The notes under the pieces were generated by a model. That model saw nothing but the letters and a program-made list of their open reading frames with translations, ran no database searches and was not told the origin of the DNA. Made by a program: the position numbers and the translations under genes. This document shows, one piece after another, positions 57,568 through 64,000 of a stretch of DNA of 64,000 nt (positions are counted from its first letter, which is position 1; each line of letters opens with the position of its first letter). Source of the stretch: Treponema sp. (GTDB taxonomy: Bacteria; Spirochaetota; Spirochaetia; Treponematales; Treponemataceae); NCBI GenBank assembly GCA_016290995.1, contig JAEEVR010000003.1, positions 87,906-151,905 of the forward strand, in the 5' to 3' direction.

Positions 57568-59667
57568 CTATTTTAGGTACACCATCAAAAGCATGATGTC
57601 GCTGTTTCGGATTCCGCTGATGCGGCTGGCTTGTCCCAAGGTAAGCGGGCGCACGCTTTCTAGCTTTCCGCGAGACTCCGCGCTTAAAGAGGGAATCGAG
57701 CCGTAGTCAAAGTCTTTTGGAATGCGAAGGTTTTCTAAACGATGCATTTTTTCAACGCGGCGGTCTTGCTTTTCTATGTAATACTTGTATTTTACGTCAA
57801 CCAAGGCGTGCGCCCAAACGTTTGGCGCAAAGCCAGGATTTTGCGCTTCGGGATTTTTTTCCAAAAGCGCGGAAGCCTCCGCCACGTCCTCGTATTTTTT
57901 AAGGACAGCCTCGTATTGCGCCTGGCTTTTTAGGCCGGCGTCAAAGGCCTTCTTTGCAAGGCGGCGGTCCGCGTCGTCGTAGCGCAACTTTAATCGGTAC
58001 TCGGCGCGCGCGGTGAACATGCGGTAAGGCTCTTTTGTGCCAAGCGTCACTAGGTCGTCGATCAAGACGCCGATGTAGGCTTCGTCGCGGCCAAGAATCA
58101 AGGGCTTGTATTCTGGGATTGAATTGAAGCGCGCGAATCCCGCAGCCTCTTGAGAAGCTTTTAGTTTTTTGTTTAGGACCGCCGCCGTTTTTTGGCTTGC
58201 GGCGGCCATTGCGTCCGCGTCGGCTTGGCTAAAGTCAAAGCGGGGGCAAAAGCAGCCTGGCTCCAAAGAAGCGGGCCGGCCTTCCATCTCGTCGTCGGAA
58301 GCGACAAGCGGGCCGCACAATTCCTTGTGAGCCCTTGCGTAATAACCGGCGTTGATTCCGGCCACAAGGCCCTGCCCCGCCGCCTCCTCGTAGCCTGACG
58401 TTCCGTTTATCTGGCCCGCGTTAAAAAGGCCAGCGACTCTTTTAGTCTCAAGGCTTGGGAACAATTGAGTCGGCTCAACGTAATCGTATTCGACTGCGTA
58501 GCCAGGTCGGCTTACGACGGCGTTTTCAAAGCCGGTCATCGTCCGCAAAAATTGGTCTTGCACGGATTCCGGGAGCGAAGACGAAAGGCCGTTAAGGTAA
58601 ACCTCTTCCGTTCCCAAGCCTTCCGGCTCGACGAATATTTGGTGGCGCTCGCGCTCGGCAAAGCGCATTACTTTGTCTTCTATGCTGGGACAGTATCGCG
58701 GGCCAACGCCGTGAATCTTTCCGCTGTACAAGGGAGAGCGGCCGATGTTGGCGCGAATTATCTCGTGGGTTTTAGGATTTGTGTAAACGACATGGCAAGG
58801 AACCATCGGCCGCTCGATTTTTGGGTCGTCAAAACTGAATGGTATTACCTCGTCGTCGCCGGGCTGCTCTTCCAAAACGCTAAAGTCAACCGAACTTTTT
58901 AGGATGCGCGGCGGAGTTCCGGTCTTAAGGCGGCCGGTGGTAAAGCCAAGGCGGCGGAGGCTTGCGGTAAGGCCGTAAGCGCCCGCCTCTCCCAAACGGC
59001 CGCAGGGAGCGTCGTACTCGCCGATGAAAATTCGGCCGCCCAAAAAAGTTCCTGTCGTAAGGACGACGGCGCGGACTGGAATCACGCGGCCGCGCTCGGT
59101 CACGATGCCCGTAACTTTTTGCCGCATGCCGCCGCGCGCCGATTCCGCCGTTCCGTAATCTATGCGGCCCGCTTTTTGGCCTTGCGTACCATTTTCCGCG
59201 CGGGAATCTCCCGGGATCGTACCCGCCGCCGCGCTTGAATCGGAATTGGGCGGAAGCGGCTGGTCGCTGGGAGCGGCGATTATGTCAACCACCGTGTCCA
59301 TTAATGTAGAAAGATTTGGAGTTGATTCCAAGACTTGCCGCGCAAGCTGGGAGTATAAAATTTTGTCGGCTTGGCTGCGCGGCGCTTGAACTGCGGGGCC
59401 GCGGCTTTTGTTCAACAGGCGAAACTGAATCATCGAGCGGTCAATCAGCTTTGCCATTTGGCCGCCCAAGGCGTCGATTTCACAAACGATGTTGCCTTTA
59501 GCGATTCCGCCGATGCTGGGATTGCACGACATTCTTCCAATCGCGTCAACGCTTTGAGTGATTACAAGTGTCTTTAGTCCCATCCGCGCGGCGGCAAGGG
59601 CAGCCTCAATTCCGGCGTGTCCCGCTCCCACCACGGCGACATCGTAAGAGTCGTAAAAGCCCGGCAT
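57568..59667 (-). CDS. mnmG: tRNA uridine-5-carboxymethylaminomethyl modification enzyme MnmG
   Basis: FAD enzyme that with MnmE modifies wobble U34 of several tRNAs. VAVVGAGHAGIEAALAAARM, SCNPSIGGIAKGNIVCEIDA, NKSRGPAVQAPRSQADK, GRLKTGTPPRI, GVGPRYCPSIEDKVMRFAER and NGTSGYEEAAGQGLVAGINA are invariant family phrases. At 699 residues it is some 70 longer than E. coli MnmG because of two inserts: a low-complexity Ser/Ala/Gly/Pro piece at about 131-184, and a Cys- and Ala-containing piece of some 65 residues after LVAGINAGYYARAHKE. It lies 27 bases after gpmI, probably in the same message. Its stop is in the TAGGAACGG string. Confidence 0.96.
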   Translation of the reverse strand: MPGFYDSYDVAVVGAGHAGIEAALAAARMGLKTLVITQSVDAIGRMSCNPSIGGIAKGNIVCEIDALGGQMAKLIDRSMIQFRLLNKSRGPAVQAPRSQADKILYSQLARQVLESTPNLSTLMDTVVDIIAAPSDQPLPPNSDSSAAAGTIPGDSRAENGTQGQKAGRIDYGTAESARGGMRQKVTGIVTERGRVIPVRAVVLTTGTFLGGRIFIGEYDAPCGRLGEAGAYGLTASLRRLGFTTGRLKTGTPPRILKSSVDFSVLEEQPGDDEVIPFSFDDPKIERPMVPCHVVYTNPKTHEIIRANIGRSPLYSGKIHGVGPRYCPSIEDKVMRFAERERHQIFVEPEGLGTEEVYLNGLSSSLPESVQDQFLRTMTGFENAVVSRPGYAVEYDYVEPTQLFPSLETKRVAGLFNAGQINGTSGYEEAAGQGLVAGINAGYYARAHKELCGPLVASDDEMEGRPASLEPGCFCPRFDFSQADADAMAAASQKTAAVLNKKLKASQEAAGFARFNSIPEYKPLILGRDEAYIGVLIDDLVTLGTKEPYRMFTARAEYRLKLRYDDADRRLAKKAFDAGLKSQAQYEAVLKKYEDVAEASALLEKNPEAQNPGFAPNVWAHALVDVKYKYYIEKQDRRVEKMHRLENLRIPKDFDYGSIPSLSAESRGKLESVRPLTLGQASRISGIRNSDIMLLMVYLK

Positions 59668-59694
59668 TTTTCTTAAGCGTTCCGTTCCGCCAAA

Positions 59695-61353
59695 TTACGC
59701 TTTCATGTTGACAATGCTCTTGTCGTAGTCAGTCGGCGGAACAAAGCCCATAAGGTTCATGATTGTGGCAGGCCAAGAAGAAATTCCCAAGCCTTCGTTG
59801 AGCTTTGTATTGTCGTATTCGCCCTTGTATTCGGGGTCGTAGATGATTCCCGGAACAGGGTTCAAGCTGTGAGATGTCTTGGGCTTGGGCTCGCCGTTGG
59901 CGTCCTTTGAAACGCTTCCGTCCTTTTTGTGCTCGTACATGTCGTCGCTGTTTCCGTGGTCGGCTGTGATGCACATGATTCCGCCGGCTTCTTCGATGGC
60001 GGCCTTAAGGCGGCCAAGCTGCAAGTCCATTCCTTCCATAGAGCAAACTACGGCGTTGAAAACTCCGGTGTGGCCAACCATGTCGCCGTTGGGATAGTTC
60101 AAGCGAATGTGGTCGTACTTTCCGCTCTTAATCGCTTCGATGACTTTGTCGGTGATTTCGGCGCACTTCATCCAAGGTCGCTGCTCAAAGGGAACTACGT
60201 CAGACGGAACTTCGACGTAAGTCTCAAGGCTCTTGTCAAATTCGCCGGGGCGGTTTCCGTTAAAGAAGTATGTGACGTGTCCGTACTTTTGCGTTTCGCT
60301 TATCGCCATAAGGTGAACGCCGCTCTTTGTGAGGTACTCTCCCATCGTGCGGTCGATGCTGGGCGGGTTGACCAAGTATTGGGCGGGCTTGTGGTTGTCG
60401 CCGTCGTATTCCATCATTCCTGCGTACTCAACAGCGGGAACGCGCTTTCTGTCAAAGTGCGGGAAGTCCTTTTCTTCAAAGGCGGCTGTAATTTCCAAAG
60501 CGCGGTCGCCGCGGAAATTAAAGTAAACGACACTGTCTCCGTCCTCGATTGTTCCAACAGGCTTTCCGTCTTTTGCGATGACAAACTCGTGCATGTCCTG
60601 GTCAAGGACGCCGGGAACTTCCTTGCGGTAAGTTTCGATCGCTTCGACCGCGCTGGCAAACTGGCGGCCTTCTCCCAAAACGTGAGCCTTCCATCCGCGC
60701 TCGACCATGCTCCAGTCGGCGTTGTAGCGGTCCATTGTCATGTACATGCGGCCGCCGCCGGAAGCGATTTGGCAGTCCGCTCCAAGGCCGGCCAAAAATT
60801 CCTGCAAGGGTCCAAAGTAGTCCAAAGCGCTTGTGGGCGGAACGTCGCGTCCGTCAAGCAAAGCGTGAACGCGAATCTTTTTTACGCCTTCCTTTACAGC
60901 TTCCTGCGCCATCGCCTTAAGGTGGTCGATGTGGGAGTGAACGTTTCCGTCAGAAACAAGGCCGATAAAGTGGAATGTTGAATTTTTGTCGTTTACGTTC
61001 TTTACCAATTTTTTCCAAGTGTCGCCCTGGTACATTGAGCCTGACGCGATTGACTCGCCTACCAATTTGGCTCCCTGCGCGAAGACGCGGCCGCAGCCCA
61101 TAGCATTGTGGCCTACCTCGCTGTTTCCCATGTCGTCGTCAGTCGGAAGTCCTACGGCGGTTCCGTGGGCCTTTAGCTTTGTGTTGGGGCAGTTGGCCTT
61201 GAACCAGTCAAGGTACTTCATTTTTGACGCTTTTACCGCGTCGCCCTCTTCGTATTTTCCGTAACCCACGCCGTCCATGATTACAAGAACCACCGGTCCG
61301 CGGCGGCCTTTCCAGTTGGGGTTTTTCTGCAAAGGATGCATTGTGTCAGACAT
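59695..61353 (-). CDS. gpmI: 2,3-bisphosphoglycerate-independent phosphoglycerate mutase
   Basis: Interconverts 3- and 2-phosphoglycerate in glycolysis, with manganese. 552 residues, near the upper end for the family. VVLVIMDGVGYGKYEEGDAV, catalytic Ser in DDDMGNSEVGHNAMG, IGLVSDGNVHSHIDHL, ALLDGRDVPPTSAL, the MVGHTGVFNAVV metal site and CITADHGNSDDMYEHK. AGGAG stands 6 bases before the ATG and a promoter at 61399-61427 gives a normal leader. The 350-residue ORF on the opposite strand is a shadow. Confidence 0.96.
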   Translation of the reverse strand: MSDTMHPLQKNPNWKGRRGPVVLVIMDGVGYGKYEEGDAVKASKMKYLDWFKANCPNTKLKAHGTAVGLPTDDDMGNSEVGHNAMGCGRVFAQGAKLVGESIASGSMYQGDTWKKLVKNVNDKNSTFHFIGLVSDGNVHSHIDHLKAMAQEAVKEGVKKIRVHALLDGRDVPPTSALDYFGPLQEFLAGLGADCQIASGGGRMYMTMDRYNADWSMVERGWKAHVLGEGRQFASAVEAIETYRKEVPGVLDQDMHEFVIAKDGKPVGTIEDGDSVVYFNFRGDRALEITAAFEEKDFPHFDRKRVPAVEYAGMMEYDGDNHKPAQYLVNPPSIDRTMGEYLTKSGVHLMAISETQKYGHVTYFFNGNRPGEFDKSLETYVEVPSDVVPFEQRPWMKCAEITDKVIEAIKSGKYDHIRLNYPNGDMVGHTGVFNAVVCSMEGMDLQLGRLKAAIEEAGGIMCITADHGNSDDMYEHKKDGSVSKDANGEPKPKTSHSLNPVPGIIYDPEYKGEYDNTKLNEGLGISSWPATIMNLMGFVPPTDYDKSIVNMKA

Positions 61354-61398
61354 ATTGTATCTCCTATAAAATCCATTGAATGAAGTTAGTCTAGTCTT

Positions 61399-61427
61399 AT
61401 TCTACCGAGAAAACGAAGATTGCGCAA
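61399..61427 (-). promoter_or_regulatory. Promoter of gpmI-mnmG
   Basis: Minus strand TTGCGC (61422-61427), 17-bp spacer, TAGAAT (61399-61404); about 40 bases of leader including AGGAG. Confidence 0.6.
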
Positions 61428-61455
61428 GGACGAGCTTTTGCCGGCGGCGCTTTAT

Positions 61456-62190
61456 TCAAACGTCCGCCGAGCGCTCTTTGCGGGCCTTCAATTTTCCAAG
61501 CAAAAGGAAGAGAAAGCCAAAAACGGCAAGGCCTATTCCTATTCCCAAAAACAAGAGGCAAAGGCCTTTTAGGCTGCGGCCGTTGTCAAGATTGGTAAAG
61601 CCGTAAGGGTAATATTGGCCCCAAAGGTTTTGCGGAATGGCGCCGCCAAAAAATGCTCTCGCGGACAAGGCGCGGCGCATAATTATAAAGCACCACGAGA
61701 TTGGAATGACCATTCCCAAAAGCGGAAAATATTTTTTATGCTTTCCCGGAAATAGAATTTCGTCCGCAATCGTAAAAATCGGAAGGATAAAATGCTTGAA
61801 CGTCGAGCCAAAAGTCCAATAGTTGGCCGTCCAAATTTTGTCAGGAAGAACAAAGGCGGCGATGAGGAATGTCGCTGTCATCATTATGGCGGCGCAAAAA
61901 TTCAGCAAAGAGTGAAGGACTGTCTGGTCCGAAGTCTTTGCATTTTGAACGCCTTTCGCTTTTTGTAAAATCTCAAAGGCAAGGCTCGCCGTCGCGGCGG
62001 CAAAAGAAATCCAAGCAGACCAAGACGTAAAAAAAAGCGCCACGGGCCGGCCATCGCCGCCAAGCGACTTTACATGATCGATGAATGTGAACGCAAACGA
62101 CACAAGCGCCGCCAAAAACCAAAGGACCCTAAATGAAAGGCGCGCGCGACTTTTTTCCGCACCGCCATTTTTGTTTTGAATGTTTTCCAT
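61456..62190 (-). CDS. Six- or seven-helix membrane protein of Pr6Pr type
   Basis: 244 residues with about seven hydrophobic segments and a basic C-terminus (KLKARKERSADV). The central part (HSLLNFCAAIMMTATFLIAA, then FKHFILPIFTIADEILFPGK) matches the Pr6Pr membrane family as I remember it; the molecular role is unknown. The frame is open to 62454, running over the divergent DUF554 gene; the ATG at 62190 lies 6 bases after a TACTAT -10 and is taken as a leaderless start. Monocistronic, upstream of and divergent from DUF554. Confidence 0.72.
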   Translation of the reverse strand: MENIQNKNGGAEKSRARLSFRVLWFLAALVSFAFTFIDHVKSLGGDGRPVALFFTSWSAWISFAAATASLAFEILQKAKGVQNAKTSDQTVLHSLLNFCAAIMMTATFLIAAFVLPDKIWTANYWTFGSTFKHFILPIFTIADEILFPGKHKKYFPLLGMVIPISWCFIIMRRALSARAFFGGAIPQNLWGQYYPYGFTNLDNGRSLKGLCLLFLGIGIGLAVFGFLFLLLGKLKARKERSADV

Positions 62191-62196
62191 AAGACT

Positions 62197-62279
62197 ATAG
62201 TATCGACTTTTCGCGACATTCGCAACCTCCTTAAAGCCTTGCGCGTCGCTTGCGGAAGGCCCGCCTTTTGCGCTACAAT
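62197..62279. promoter_or_regulatory. Divergent promoters for the Pr6Pr-type (-) and DUF554 (+) genes
   Basis: Minus: TTGCGA (62220-62225), 17-bp spacer, TACTAT (62197-62202), 6 bases to the ATG. Plus: TTGCGG (62250-62255), 18-bp spacer, TACAAT (62274-62279), followed by a GAGGAA ribosome site for the ATG at 62296. Confidence 0.6.
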
Positions 62280-62295
62280 TCCCGCGAGGAAAAAT

Positions 62296-63066
62296 ATGCT
62301 CGCTGTATTCGTAAATTGCGCCGCAATCGTGGCCGGCTCTGTAATCGGACTTTTGTTCGCCAAAAAAATTCCGCAAAAAATCACCGACGCGATTCAACTC
62401 GCTTGCGGCCTTGTCTCCTTTGTCATGGGCGTTCAAATGGCCTTTAAATACCAAAACGTCGTTTACCTTGCGCTCGCCTTGATTTTTGGCGGAATCGTCG
62501 GAACCGCGCTGGACATTGACGGAAAGATTTTAAAAGTAGGCCGCTTTTTGGAGCGCGTCTTTTTGAAAAAGCCGGAAGCCGCCGCCTCAAACGATTCCGC
62601 CGCCCAAGAAAGCGCCGACGAATTTTCGGCCGGAAAGCCGCAAAAGAATTTCGCATACGCTTTTCTAAACGCGTCGGTTTTGTTTTGCGTCGGGGCGATG
62701 GCGATTGTCGGAAGCTTTAAGGCCGGAATCGAAGGCGACTATTCAATCATATTCCTAAAGAGCGTTTTGGACGGCTTTATCGCCATCGGCTTCGCGGCCG
62801 CGATGGGCGTCGGAACGGCCTTTAGCGCGCTCGCGATTTTTGTCTACCAAGGCGCGCTTACCCTGCTCGCGATTTTCATCCACCAATACGTTAGCGACTC
62901 CCTTCTTGCCGAAATCACCGGAAGCGGCGGCGCGCTAATCGTCTTGATCGGAATCAACTTGATGGGCCTAAAAAAAATCAAGACGGCCAACTACCTTCCC
63001 GCCGTCCTCTTCAGCGCGCTCTTTGTCCTTTGCGAGCCGTTTGTCCGCGGCCTTTTTGGCTTGTAA
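62296..63066 (+). CDS. DUF554-family membrane protein
   Basis: 256 residues with about seven TM segments: MLAVFVNCAAIVAGSVIGLL opens the protein, followed by QLACGLVSFVMGVQMAFK, IFGGIVGTALDID, FCVGAMAIVGSFKAGIEGDY, KSVLDGFIAIGFAAAMGVGT and SGGALIVLIGINLMGLKKIK, the regular DUF554 (YqgA) order. The function of the family is not established; it may be a transporter. A polar loop of about 35 residues (EAAASNDSAAQESADEF) separates the two halves. Start fixed by GAGGAA 6 bases before ATG; the open frame back to 62176 lies over the promoter. Confidence 0.88.
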   Translation: MLAVFVNCAAIVAGSVIGLLFAKKIPQKITDAIQLACGLVSFVMGVQMAFKYQNVVYLALALIFGGIVGTALDIDGKILKVGRFLERVFLKKPEAAASNDSAAQESADEFSAGKPQKNFAYAFLNASVLFCVGAMAIVGSFKAGIEGDYSIIFLKSVLDGFIAIGFAAAMGVGTAFSALAIFVYQGALTLLAIFIHQYVSDSLLAEITGSGGALIVLIGINLMGLKKIKTANYLPAVLFSALFVLCEPFVRGLFGL

Positions 63067-63106
63067 AAAAAAAATCTGGCAAACTAAAACGCAGGCGGCC
63101 GCCTCA

Positions 63107-63135
63107 TTGATTTTTTTCAACTTTTCCATTATAGT
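63107..63135 (+). promoter_or_regulatory. Promoter of purD
   Basis: TTGATT (63107-63112), 17-bp spacer, TATAGT (63130-63135), then 6 bases to the ATG. No purine riboswitch or box is seen in the gap 63067-63141. Confidence 0.75.
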
Positions 63136-63141
63136 GGCGGA

Positions 63142-64000
63142 ATGAAAAAGATAATCGTAGTAGGATCGGGCGGCCGCGAGCACGCCATCGCTTGGAGATT
63201 GGCTCAAAGCCCGTCAGTTGAAAGTATTGTGTGCGTTCCCGGTAACGGCGGAACATGCAACGAAAAAAAGTGCTCTAACGTTCCGCTTGACGAAGCGAAA
63301 GGCTTGCCCGGAAATCCTTACGTAGAAATAGCAAAAAAACACGCTTGCGACTTTGCCGTAATCGGCCCCGAAGACCCGCTTGCGGTCGGTTTGGCCGACG
63401 AATTCTGGAAGGCGGGAATTCCTTGCGTCGGCCCAAAATACGCGGGCGCGCAGCTTGAGGCCAGCAAAGACTTGGCCAAAGCCTTTATGAAAAAATACTC
63501 GGTCGCCGCCCCCGCAAGCGAAACTTTCACCGACAAAAACGCGGCGCTTGAATACGTAAAAAAGCATGGCGCTCCGATCGTCCTTAAGGCTGACGGCTTG
63601 GCCGCCGGCAAAGGCGTTGTCGTAGCGAAGACCTTGGACGAAGCGATCGCCGCCGTCCACGACATTATGGAAAGCGGCCGCGTCGGCGACGCCGGAAAAA
63701 AACTTGTCGTTGAAGACTACCTTGCCGGAATCGAAATGTCAGTCTTGGCCGCCGTAAGCGTCACTCCCGACGGAGCCAAAGAGGGAAAGGCGACGATTGT
63801 CCCCTTCCTTCCCGCCCGCGACCACAAGCGATTGAACGACGGAGCCAAGGGTCCCAACACCGGCGGCATGGGAGCTGTTTGTCCGCTTTCCGACGTAACG
63901 CCCTCCATCATGGAACAGTTTGACAAAAACATTTTGCAGCCAACGTTAAAGGGCCTTATCGCGGAAGGATACGACTACCGCGGCTTCATTTTCTTTGGCG
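63142..64000 (+). CDS. purD: Phosphoribosylamine-glycine ligase, N-terminal part (runs off the window)
   Basis: Second step of purine synthesis, an ATP-grasp enzyme that joins glycine to phosphoribosylamine. The frame is open from 63142 to the end of the window (286 codons). MKKIIVVGSGGREHAIAWRL, then VPGNGGTC, FAVIGPEDPLAVGLADEF, PCVGPKYAGAQLEASKDLAK, VLKADGLAAGKGVVVAKTLD and LNDGAKGPNTGGMGAVCPL are the PurD signature blocks in order. The start is 6 bases after the -10, without ribosome site. The C-terminal third lies outside. Confidence 0.96.
   Translation, partial: MKKIIVVGSGGREHAIAWRLAQSPSVESIVCVPGNGGTCNEKKCSNVPLDEAKGLPGNPYVEIAKKHACDFAVIGPEDPLAVGLADEFWKAGIPCVGPKYAGAQLEASKDLAKAFMKKYSVAAPASETFTDKNAALEYVKKHGAPIVLKADGLAAGKGVVVAKTLDEAIAAVHDIMESGRVGDAGKKLVVEDYLAGIEMSVLAAVSVTPDGAKEGKATIVPFLPARDHKRLNDGAKGPNTGGMGAVCPLSDVTPSIMEQFDKNILQPTLKGLIAEGYDYRGFIFFG

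Noticed and set aside
59929..60981. 350-codon plus-strand ORF opposite gpmI
   Set aside because: Composition (Val, Asn, Ala, His) is that of an antisense frame; gpmI on the other strand is unmistakable.
1..64000. CRISPR arrays, IS elements, toxin-antitoxin or restriction systems
   Set aside because: None seen: no regularly spaced direct repeats, no transposase, recombinase or restriction motifs in any supported ORF.

Overview
The window looks like a chromosomal segment of a host-associated treponeme (Spirochaetota). The clearest marker is the cheA / cheW-cheR fusion / cheX / cheY operon. A second is the block rpsP-KH protein-rimM-trmD-rplS-(FliK-like)-(FlhB C-terminal-like)-yraN, which as far as I recall has the same order in Treponema pallidum. 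Lipoproteins, OmpA-type envelope proteins and 7TM signalling proteins fit a diderm spirochaete. Most of the sequence is ordinary coding DNA. No IS element, prophage or CRISPR array is visible.

Layout. 1-6.6 kb: end of pgk, a TPR exported protein and a small membrane protein on the minus strand, then a plus-strand envelope operon (TPR lipoprotein, lytic transglycosylase, OmpA-domain protein). 6.6-12.5 kb (minus): rluA-type synthase, an unrecognised protein, asnA, tatD, and a secreted trypsin-like protease with a beta-barrel-like tail. 12.5-16.1 kb (minus): five small secreted proteins of two interleaved families; two of the promoters carry nine-G runs in the -35/-10 spacer. 16.15 kb: tRNA-Leu(UAA). 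16.3-21.7 kb (minus): translation block plus flagellar-export relatives. 22-28.6 kb: SUMF-type protein, CAT-like acetyltransferase (plus), chemotaxis operon. 28.6-36.2 kb (minus): M16 peptidase pair, EamA transporter, LysA-type decarboxylase, C11 peptidase lipoprotein, Sel1 protein. 36.3-40.7 kb (plus): pyrF, a pyrK-pyrD fusion and a periplasmic fumarate-reductase flavoprotein. 40.7-44.1 kb (minus): Gfo/Idh/MocA oxidoreductase and a GGDEF/EAL sensor. 44.2-57.5 kb (plus): addB-addA, two tandem 7TM pseudo-cyclases, pepF, adenosine deaminase. 57.6-62.2 kb (minus): mnmG, gpmI, a small membrane protein. 62.3-64 kb (plus): DUF554 protein and the start of purD.

Three patterns deserve attention. (1) A ~147-nt repeat occurs twice (6459-6604 and 21751-21899). 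Its sequence diverges exactly in paired positions, so a branched fold, not the sequence, is what is conserved. (2) About ten transcription units have a good -35/-10 pair followed, often after exactly 6 nt, by the start codon and no Shine-Dalgarno, so leaderless mRNA looks routine here. (3) The secreted-protein cluster carries poly-G promoter spacers of the kind that phase-vary in Neisseria and Treponema. A second two-copy hairpin repeat (16294-16364, 19176-19249) and a duplicated gene tail lie beside tRNA-Leu.

All assignments come from reading the sequence; no search was run. Family names rest on visible motifs, and statements on synteny and on other species are from memory.
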